Source: Dallia pectoralis
Taxonomy: Eukaryota; Chordata; Actinopteri; Esociformes; Umbridae
Length of the DNA: 64,000 nt
Assembly: GCA_029465975.1 (NCBI GenBank)
Contig: CM055730.1
Span: 24,798,344-24,862,343 of the forward strand
Direction of reading: 5' to 3'
Below, piece by piece: positions 34,901-45,400 of this stretch. Below the pieces are notes generated by a model. The model did no database searches. It saw only the letters and a list, made by a program, of their open reading frames with translations, and had not been told where the DNA came from. The translations under genes were made by a program, and so were the position numbers. Positions within the stretch are counted from its first letter, which is position 1, and each line of letters begins with the position of its first letter.

Positions 34901-37900
34901 ATTCAGATGGCCCAACTGGAGTTCTACAGCAGAGGCTACTCAGGAGGGAGACGGAGACGGAGAGCAAGCAGGAGAGGACAATACAGACACCAGGGTGATG
35001 ATAACTCCAGCCAAAGTCCCAACTCTGATAGCTGTTTCAACTGTGGTGCATTTGGACACTGGGCTCGTGACTGCACTGTGCCGGACACTAGAGACTATTA
35101 CCATGGGAACAGAGACAGTATAGGAGATGGTGATGGCACAACAGCAGACGACCAACTGGAGCGTCACAGGACCCATGGCTGCCACAGACAGGGGTACTGA
35201 CGGTCAGAGGGGACGGGCAGGAAAAACATCAACCCGGTGAGATCAAACCATTATGTGATTCCTGTAATTAATCAATTATGATAGTATTTACAGTTAAAGT
35301 AATTTTGTTCGGATGTTTAGTGAAGACTTGCTTATTCTGAGTTTTGAGTTGATATGCAGACATATGGTTGTGTGAGATTTTCGTTCCACTGGGGAGGAGT
35401 ACGGGTGTCTCGGCACTATGCTTACGCTTAAAGTTAGGTGTTTAGCGTAGTGTAGCGTACATTGCGTATCGCCTGATAAACGGGGTTTGTCAGGTCCGTG
35501 CAGCTCGGGGAGCGTGACTGGACCCATGATGGTTGATATCTCATTGTCCATAGTTTACCGGTTACAACTAGGGGACTGCATATATAGCTATTGTCAGGTT
35601 GAATTCTCAGTAGAAATCAGCTCATTGTTAGTGAGAGGTCTTATTTTTCGCTGTCCAGGGTTCGTACGTACGCGTACGCAGATATCATATTAAAATACCC
35701 TAGGTGTGATTCATGCATGATCTGTGGTAAAGCTTCATGAAGTTGGGACAGGGGTCCCAGGCCAAAGTTTTGTCGACACATTTATTTTCAGGTTTTCCTG
35801 TGCACGAGGAATTCCTATTTTATTGTATTGTTTTTCTTAGGCATTATGTAACATTTGCGCTAATGACATAATTAAGAGTATTTCCGATAATAACTCTGCA
35901 TGTTTTACCTGGAATACTATATGTACCATTTTGTTTGTTTTGTAGGAGGACTACATTCTAGGTTATAGGGAGATTATATTCTAGTTATATGCTATGGTTA
36001 TTAGTTTTGTGAAGTTGAATAAGGACATTTGGATTTGTTCCTATAAATGTTGGCATGATGATATAATGAATGACCATGTGGGTTAAGTGTATTTCTGATA
36101 CACCCTTTTATTTTCATTTTTGGCTTTTGGCTATTTTGAGTAACATGTTTAAGACATTCTGAGTTCTTGATTGTTAAAAGGGCAGAAAGTTAATTGTAAC
36201 TCTTTATCTCCCTGTCTAGAGATGGTTTCTGTTAATTTAGGGGTGTTTATGAACTTTTCTCTGACCCTCCCTGGGTTGCTTCTCTGGCTCAAAAAGAGGG
36301 GGCACACCCAAGTTGCTTATTTAGAGGGGGGGGGCTGGTTTACTGTGTGATTGTGAGGTGGCTCAGCCCAGAGCTAACAGATGGCTGGTCATAAACCATA
36401 TTTTAGTCATGTGTTTTATCTTAGATAAATTTAACAAGTTTGTCTATGACAGTAGTTTGTTTTCTCCATTGTTGATGAACTTAAGGAGAAACCAAGAGGG
36501 GATGTGACGTAATAAATATATTCAAGAATATAGCATTTGTTAAATTTGGATTTCAGGCAATTGAAGTGTATAGTTGGATAACATGTCTAAACATTTGAAT
36601 GGTTGAGGAGAATAGCTATTACAAATGTATTTGGCTTAGCAAAATTAAATCTGAGCAGTAAACACAATGTCATTCTATTGTTAAAGATGTTAACTGACAC
36701 ATGGAATGCAATAACTGTTTGCAGGTTGTGTCGCATTAAAAATCAACAGGTTGGACCATGAACAACTGGAGCAGAGCATCTGAGCCCTACCCCCACGCAC
36801 ACGCACACACACATATCAGAAGCTAACTGAATGACTTTAGGTACAGACCACAGAAAAGGTCAAACCAGAACCAAGGAAAAACGTGTCATCCAGACCACAA
36901 AGGATGCAATTACAAATTGTGTGAATGTTATTGTACACTTTCCAAGGAAGTTATGGACTGTAAAGAGAAAAAGGCTCCACCTCTGGAGAATACAGGCAAG
37001 GAATAAGTATCCTAATTTCTGTTTGAACGGGTCACGTGCTAGAAACCTCTGACCCCCAACACAGTCAGCAGTAATCAGAGAAACCAACACAGCCTGCACA
37101 CCATGGAACCAGCGAGACGACCATGGAACCCCTACAGGAGGATTGGGGGAATGAGATGCAACATCGCATTACATCTTGCTTTTAGTCTCATTGTTGTAAT
37201 TGTACTGTGGTTCTCTGACCTACAACATTACAAACCAAATGTAAATTTGAATAAGACAGGTATTGAGAAAGGCGTTAAAGCCCGATCTCAGGGACTGTTA
37301 CGAAAACAGATATCATGCAATGTAAACAACTGCCAACCCAATGATGAATGGTTCATTATGACGGACCCTAAAATTACAGTGTATGTGGATGTTTCTTCAC
37401 TTATAAACAGTACTGAATGTGTTTGCAATAATGACTCAATGATCTGTCATGTGAATGTTTCTGATGATCAAAGAGTGCCAACATATTTACTGATGTTTTT
37501 TTCTAATATGTTTAATGATTAGTTCCTCACACACTAGATGGAGGAATAGAAATCCAGAATATGAAAATGACGGTGTTGAATATTGCTAATTACTGTACTG
37601 ACATTGGATTATTTAAATTGATTGTGTATTATGTTTGGTAAAAGTATTTTTCTTAACAGGTTACAGTTCCAGACATATGACAGTGGTGGATCCATATATT
37701 CCTGATTGGTTATGAGTAATTATTGAGCTTGAGTGAACTAAAATTTAGAGTTGACACTCTAAAAACATTGTTTAAATTGTTTAACATGATTAAGGGTTTA
37801 TAATGTTAAAAAGGGCAGATTGTTATGGAATTTTATGATCATTCAAGAAGTTTAGTTACATGTAAGTCTCATAGATGTTGTTTAGGCCAAAAGGCACAGA

Positions 37901-39365
37901 GAAAGGTTAAGAACGGAAAGCACGAGACTCTGAAAAACGAAATCTGGTTCCCCGTCGGAGGACAAGCCGGAATGTGTCTTTACATTGTTAAGAGGGGCCC
38001 AATGCTAGAAATAGATGTCTTGATTACTTTACTTGTGATGGACTGTCAAAGCAACTGTATGGGTTTTACGTTCACCTTCATATGTGCCTCACCATAAAAG
38101 GATATGTACCAGGCCTCCCCTTTACTTGACTGGGGAGTGAACCTCGGGTTTCATGACAGCTCCATACATCACCCATATTATACTGTATAGTTTGTTGAGA
38201 TTATCTGACGGCCTGATCTGTTCTCCATTGAGTTCTGTTTAGGTTGGTGTGTCAATGAGTGTGCGTAACTTCATTCCTTTAAATACCATGCAGAAGTTGT
38301 AATCATTAGGTCAGTCTGATCCAGCACAGGTTATTGTCCTGTTGTCTGATGAAGGCTTTCCTCAAACCTATTCTTCAAGCTTGCTATAGGGATTGATCTG
38401 ATCAATGCAAAAGCTTAAACCTGTATTTTAGAAATGGTTTCTTACTTGCAATTAAACAAGTTAAAATTGTCAACTGTAACATACTCTCGTGCGTCTTACT
38501 TTAAGTTCAAATTCAGCGATTAAAGTCTAAAATTTCCACGACACAAAGCATAGGGAGAAAATACACAGTAATCCAGTGTTACTTGAGGATTACAGAAGAA
38601 ATGAGAGAGAGATGTCAGAGGACATGATGATAATAGGGAAATGAGAGAGAGAGGTCAGGGGTCAGGGTGATAATAGGGAAAGGAGAGAGAGAGAGGTCAG
38701 GGTGATAATAGGAAAAGAGAGAGAGAGGTCAGGGGTCAGGGTGATAATAGGGAAAGGAGAGAGAGGTCAGGGGTCAGGGTGATAATAGGGAAAGGAGAGA
38801 GAGGTCAGGGGTCAGGGTGATAATAGGAAAAGAGAGAGAGAGGTCAGGGGTCAGGGTGATAATAGGGAAGGGAGAGAGAGGTCAGGGTGATAATAGGGAA
38901 AGGAGAGAGGTCAGGGTGATAATAGGAAAAGAGAGAGAGAGGTCAGGGGACAGGGTGATAATAGGGAAAGGAGAGAGAGGTCAGGGTGATAATAGGAAAA
39001 GAGAGAGAGAGGTCAGGGGTCAGGGTGATAATAGGGAAGGGAGAGAGAGGTCAGGGTGATAATAGGAAAAGAGAGAGAGAGGTCAGGGGTCAGGGTGATA
39101 ATAGGGAAGGGAGAGAGAGGTCAGGGTGATAATAGGGAAAGGAGAGAGAGGTCAGGGTGAAAATAGGAAAAGAGAGAGAGAGGTCAGGGGACAGGGTGAT
39201 AATAGGGAAAGGAGAGAGAGGTCAGGGGTCAGGGTGATAATAGGGAGAAATATAACTTGGATTCATTGTTTTGACCAACACTTGTACACACAGACACACA
39301 CACAGACACACACACAGACACACACACAGACACACACACACAGACAGACAGACACACACAGACAC

Positions 39366-39400
<35 letters not shown>

Positions 39401-42400
39401 CACACACACACACACACACACAGACACACACAGACACACACAGACACACACAGACACACACACACACACACACACACAGACACACACAGACTCATTGACA
39501 ACGCTTCACCCAAGTTGGGATAGCAGATAGCATTGGGGGGTGGCTTGGTTTGTTTTTATTGGGTTGTGAATAATGACGAGGGAAATAAATGTTCTTTAAA
39601 AAATTGTATGCGTTTTGTAGGCATCAAACCCCTTTGTCAACAGTGAATGTGTGAGCTAAATCTCATTTCCGAAACAATGATCCTCACTAACGAAATGGCA
39701 TTTTCATTACCGCAACATTTATCTTTTTTACCAATTAAGTGATAATAAGATAATCATATTTTGTTTTAAAATGTATATATGTTTTATACAACACTACTTA
39801 TTTAAGGTCTGCTACATAACAAAAGTGTATGTTATCTATTAGTAAAGCAATTAAATAAAAGAAATTGTAAATCTTCACGTATGTTTCGGTAATGAGAGAA
39901 AATAAGGAAATTACAAAAAATAATAAATATGAAAAAGTAATCTCTCCAGAGTTTTACATAGATTTGAGCATGAGAAATAAAAGTCTACTTTAACATTAGC
40001 CAAAAATACAAATTTCTAACCATATATTTAATGTAATGTCATGTTGCGGTAATGATAATTTTTTATGGACTTCATCTAAAAAATGTAAATAATTATATAG
40101 GAAATATTTTTTTAATCTCCTAAAAATAATGGTTATAGTAAGTTCCGACCTTAATCTTATATGTGCAAAAAGAAAATTGGCTTCAAGGGCATTTTAAAAA
40201 TTCTGATGCTGGACACCTTCTAAATCTGGATTTCGTGAGAATCACCCACATGATCCCTGCATGATCTATTCTATAGCGTCTTATTAACTCATTGTCATCC
40301 ATTGTCTGCAACACATTTATTCTCCCTCTGTCTTTCGGCCATTTTCTCCTCTGCTAAAGAAACTCTTAAGCCTCTTAAAAGTCCTTGTCCGTGTATGGAA
40401 GAAAATCTGTCTCACCAGATTCCAAAACTGAATTCCTACCACTGAATTTATTTGCATCGAATACCTAGCACTGAAATTGTTTTGCATTGAAATAATGCAT
40501 CTGAATTTTTTTGCCAACATCCAGCTATCAAGTTCCGGGTTTACATTTTAACTGGTGATCATGTAAACTGGTGACATTGCAGATGCGACGTGGAAAGTTT
40601 AATGTAGTTGACCATATCGATGTTCAAAATAATGCAAACGTCAATAAATCATTCAAATGTTCGTAATTTGATAGCTTGATGTTGGTTGGTTGGAGTTCAG
40701 ACATAATTGATTCCTTTTCCTTTTTGTAGAAAGATTTTCACTGCAATAATAATTCAGATGATTTATTTCAATGCAAAAAATTCTGATGCATTATTTCAAT
40801 GCAAAAAAAAATTCTGTGCTAGAAATTCAATGCAAATAAATTCTGTGCTAGAAATTCATTTTCAGAATCTTGTGAGACAGATTTTTTCCATATCCGTGCT
40901 CCTAACCATTTTGAACCTAATACCTCTTTTAAGGGTTAAGATGCTTTCTGAATTACTTATTTCTTTACTAGGATTTTCTTTTCTTCTTTTCAAATTTTAC
41001 GAGTAAATGATTCTTAGAATTTGGTCACTAGGAGCTACTCCTTTCAGAGTCATTATGAATACGGGCCCTGGCCTTTAGGGGTGTGGGGGTACTGTCACGA
41101 GTGGTGAGTTTTGGTTCCACAAAGGGAGTTTAGTGTGATGCACTTCCTGTCTTCCGAGTAGCTCTTCCTGTTTTACGAGTAGCTCTGCAGTTGGCTCTAT
41201 TCATCATTACACTGCATAATAATCGTGACAATTACATCGCTCTGTAGCTTGTCTGACAATTCTCATTCTTGTTTATGTGCAAGAATTTGATGGACATCAT
41301 GCAGTGCCTGGCATGTGTGATTCAGATCCCACTTCTAAACTATTAATCCAACCTTCAACATCTGTGTAATGTCAGGGTTAGGCAGCAGGCAGACACAAGC
41401 GCAGAGAACTTCTAAATAATGTCTTTATTTTAAAGACAAAACACAAAACAAACGACGTACCTCCACACGAACAGGAAAAAACTGCCAACAGTAAACAATG
41501 CCACGAGACCGACTGACAGAAAGAACAGGACTTATATACAGGACTAACGAACAGAACAGGCAACAGGTGCGAAACAAGACACAGGTGAAATCAATAGTTC
41601 ATGATTAGACTCCTTCTCTCGCTGGCAAGAGGAGTGTCAAAGCCCACATAGAGAGGGACAGAAATGTCAGAATCTGACAGTATCCCCCCTTCCAAAGCGC
41701 TGCTCCCGAAGCGCCAAAAGAACCATGGGCAGGGAGGGGGGGTACCGGTGGTGACGGTTCAGGAGGTCGAACCGGCTGGTGCAGTGCAGAGCCCCAGAAG
41801 GGCAGAGACGGATCAGGAGACCGTGCCGACGTAGAGCCAAGGGCGGAGGTCGAGCAACACGAACGGGCGAAGAGACAGGGACTAGGACGGGATCGAAGAG
41901 GGGGACATGGACGGGATCGAAGAGGGGGACATGGACGGGATCAGAGACAGTGAGTGGGACGGGATCAACGACAGTGGTAAGGACGAGATCGGGAACAGTG
42001 ACTAGGATGGGATCAGGGACAGGAACACAGGTGGGTATGGAGACAGGAACAGACACAGAGGCGGGAACTGACACAGAAACAACAGGGACAGGTTCAGAAA
42101 CAATAGTGACAGGTTCAGGACGATGGGGAAAGGCTCAGAGTCAATGAAGACAGTCTCAGGGGTGGGGACAGGCTCAGAAAGGAGGGGAACAGGCTCAGAA
42201 AGCATGGGGACAGGCTCGGAAAGTTTGATCTCGGGCAGGACTAGAGACCCAGTCTCGGGCAGCACAAAAGACCCAGCCACGGGCAGGACAGGAGACCCAG
42301 TCACGGGAAAAAGAGACTGACTGGTCTTGGACAAAATAGACTGGCTGTGCTCAAACAGGGCAGCTAAATCGGTATCCGATATGACAGGCAACCCAGTGTC

Positions 42401-45400
42401 TGAAATTCACCCCCCCCTCAAATGTCCGAAAAAGTTAACTGTCCCTTTAACGGTGCACACTGTAACCTCGGGCTGGGGGTGGGCGGGTGTAGCAGGGACC
42501 GAGCTGACGGCAGAACTACTGGAGGTAAGGTGGATTTCGGTTGGAGGGTGCAGTAATCCCCACTGTACTCCTCCAGATACTCCTCCTCTGAGTCCTCCGC
42601 TGATTCGACGTGGAGTGACTCTCTCCACTCCCGCAGTGCCTTGTAGTCGGCCGGTAACCACCAAGACGGAGGAGCGTATGCTCGTGCAGGGAGAGGTGAA
42701 CCGCGTCTTATCGCGCACCGCGAAAACACACAGGCATCTCAGGTGGCTGCCCGTAAGTAGACGGGCAGCTCTGCATTCTCTGCTGTGTCTTACGGGCTCG
42801 TGGCATTCTGTAAGGGTTGCTGTGTGGCAGACTCCCTCTCGCTGGCAAGAGGAGTGTCAAAGCCCACATAGAGGGACAGAAATGTCAGAATCTGACATGT
42901 AACACCATTTGGCTTTAATAATACTTTATTTTACATATACACAGCATGGTCCTTTTCCACTTAGTTTTCATCAATAATAGCAAAGATTAGGGACAAATAA
43001 CTAGTTCCAACCCCCATTCCCAGCTAATACATGTTTCCTAACAGATGGACACTTGACTGTATAGGTCAGCTGAGGAAGCAAGGAAAGATATGTCGCAGTC
43101 GAAATTATTAAATATGCAGAGATTATCATAGCCCAGATCCGGCAACAACTCTGGCATGCGAGTGGTACAAATGGACAAGAAGGACGTGCCAACATACAGG
43201 GAGAAATTGCAAACCAATGGAGGACTCCAGTTGTCTCAATTAAACATTCCCTCTAGGGGGAAGGAGGACCAAGTCTGCCAGAATAAAAAATAAATTAATA
43301 AATAAATAAATGCATCAGTAAGTATTTTACATCAAAATATACATAAGAAAATTAAATTAATCTGTCGTTTATTTATTTCCACAATCATGTATTTCAGTAA
43401 TTATTTGTATCTGTAAGTTTTTTTTCCTTTTATCTATTTCCGATTACATTTATTTCTGTTTATATTTATTTCTGTATTTCCACAACCGTAGGCAAATGAG
43501 GGGGCGGGACTTAAACGTTCAACCAAAGCAATCAAGCGCAGAAAGGGAGAAACAGATGTAAACGTTCAGGACAGTAAGGGGCGGCAATGCACTGCGAAAG
43601 TTGATACCAACTGCGGTTAACACTAGGAGCGCCAACAGCCCGCCAACAGCCCGGGACATGTTTTCTGATACCGAAACTGCCTTCCTGTCGCCAAAATCCC
43701 ACGTCGCTGGGCGTTGGTACCCAAGAGGGGCTAATTGCGGTACCCAGACACCGATCACACCTCACTGGGCTTATGACGTCAATGGTTGAATGGGCGATAC
43801 ACAGACAATAGACTGATAGATACAAAGACAATAGATTGGGAGGCTTGGTTGAATTTGAATGAACTAGAAAAAGAGGTACGTTTGCAAAGAAATATGTTTC
43901 ACTAAATAAGCAGAACGAATTCATCCAATTACATCTACGTATAGGCTACAGCTCATTCATTTAATTTTTAATTATTTATTAGTTCTAGGTGTCATGCGGC
44001 TATTGCACTCAATAACTAATAACGAACAAACATCTGTGTATTGATTTAGCCTACAAGAGACTTCAACAAAATATAGTTTTGTATCGAAATTAACCCGAAT
44101 ATAAACTATAATTATCAATAGGCACACAGAGAAGGCGGTGGGACATGTCTGTTGATACTTAAAGCCTTCATTGCGCTTTTGTAAGTCCAGGGCGCATACT
44201 GCAAAAAGTGAATGAAGCTGGACTGGTTTTGGTCCGATCTATATGAAACTGGATCCGTTTTGGTCCGATCTATATGAAACTGGACCCGTTTTGGTCCAAT
44301 CTATATGAAACTGGACCAGTTTTGGTCCGTTCTATATGAAACTGGACCCGTTTTGGTCCGTTCTATATAAAACTGGACCCGTTTGGGTCCGTTCTATATG
44401 AAACTGGACCCGTTTTGGTCCGTTCTATATGAAACTGGACTCGTTTTGGTCCGTTCTATATGAAACAGGACTGGTTTTGGTCTGTTCTATATGAAACTGG
44501 ACTCGTTTTGGTCCGTTCTATATGAAACAGGACTGGTTTTGGTCTGATCCATATTCACACTTTATTATGTATACTTTGTAGCTATGTATATTCTGTTGTA
44601 ATTCTGTTTTTTGTTCTTCAAACTACGTAGATGTTGCTTGCCATTTCATTGTGCAGACAAATGCAAGTCATTCTGTACACATGACAATAAAATACTTTGA
44701 GGGAATACTATGTTTGAGCCCACTGCAACAATCCTGCTATTTTGACTACCACTCAACATTCTCCTCCGCAGCTTCACCAGCTATTCACTGTGTAACCCGC
44801 CATCAACAGCATCAGATCATCTACTGTGTTATCATCCTGAATGAGAATACGATGAATTATGAAGTAAAACATTTTACTAAAATAGTATGTATTTATTGGG
44901 GCAAGTGGGGGTGTTGATTGATTGGTTAATGAGTATGCACCCAATTATTGTGGATTCCTCTCATGTGTGTTTGTCATGTGTCCATGCCATGTGATGTTCT
45001 ATTTAAGCTGCACCAGTACCAATGAACGATTGATTGTGTGTTCTCACTGCAACCTGTGTGAAGCATGTTTATTCTCTGTCTTCAGCCGGTATCTAGTCAA
45101 GGTCTGTTTAACAAAATAATTACAGAAATAAATGATTGTGGAAATAAATAAATAGGAGAAAATGACAGATTAATACATTTTTAATTCTATAATTGAATTT
45201 TTTTAATGTATATTTTGATGTAAAATACTTGTACTGATGCATTTATTTATTCATTTATTTTTAATTCTGGCAGACTTGGTCCTCCATAAGAGGGAGATAT
45301 AAGGAATTACTTGTGTTTTTAGTTTTAGACCGACTGTGGACTGTACCTGTATTATTCTGACGCAGTGTTAAGAGAAATTCTGTGTGCTTATGTTGTTAAT

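Larger units (their letters stand above)
32290..38543 (+). mobile_element. Endogenous retrovirus lacking pol, recent insertion
   Basis: Two 723-bp LTRs (32,290-33,012 and 37,821-38,543) begin TG and end CA, with a 4-bp duplication CAAA at 32,286-32,289 and 38,544-38,547. A tRNA-Pro-like primer site, intact gag, env-like short frame and a polypurine tract occur in the standard order. The 4.8-kb interior has no protease, reverse transcriptase, RNase H or integrase. Gag architecture (PPPY late motif, one CCHC knuckle) and the primer site are gammaretrovirus-like. I saw no difference between the LTRs, implying recent integration with enzymes supplied in trans. Confidence 0.92.
31129..40247. mobile_element. 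Terminal-inverted-repeat element with ACAT duplication, host of the provirus
   Basis: Ends GGGTGATTCTCGCGAAAT (31,129) and its inverted counterpart ATTTCGTGAGAATCACCC (ending 40,247), flanked by ACAT at 31,125-31,128 and 40,248-40,251. Both arms carry subterminal CCGCAAC motifs (31,320, 31,519, 31,866, 31,894, 39,709, and inverted GTTGCGG at 40,043). Without the provirus it is about 2.9 kb and has no transposase. The superfamily is uncertain; a 4-bp duplication is compatible with CMC/Chapaev-like elements. Confidence 0.68.
30373..41067. mobile_element. Harbinger-type element enclosing further insertions
   Basis: Inverted ends GGCCCATATTCATAA (30,373) and TTATGAATACGGGCC (ending 41,067) are flanked by the 3-bp duplication CTG (30,370-30,372 and 41,068-41,070). 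GGGCCC-like ends and a CWG triplet target fit PIF/Harbinger. Own sequence is only about 30,373-30,616 and 40,252-41,067; the rest is later insertions. No transposase remains. Confidence 0.7.
43249..45294. mobile_element. Terminal-inverted-repeat element of about 2 kb
   Basis: 43,249-43,395 (CCCTCT ... GGAGGACCAAGTCTGCCAGA, ATGCATCAGTAAGTATTTTA) is inverted at 45,120-45,294 (TCTGGCAGACTTGGTCCTCC). Arms are about 150 bp. A target duplication was not resolved. The interior contains a TTAA-bounded piggyBac-type end at 43,617 and a 31-bp tandem array, so it has itself been invaded. Confidence 0.65.

Noticed and set aside
37825..38097. 90-codon frame starting just inside the 3' LTR (also in the 5' LTR)
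   Set aside because: It lies wholly in LTR sequence duplicated at both ends; no recognisable protein feature.
39222..39530. Cys/Val- and Thr/His-rich frames near 39.3 kb
   Set aside because: Pure translations of the CA/CAGA microsatellite.
30373..41067. Reading the whole 10.7-kb unit as one giant virus-like transposon
   Set aside because: Inner duplications show separate later insertions, and no polymerase, capsid or transposase genes of such elements are present.
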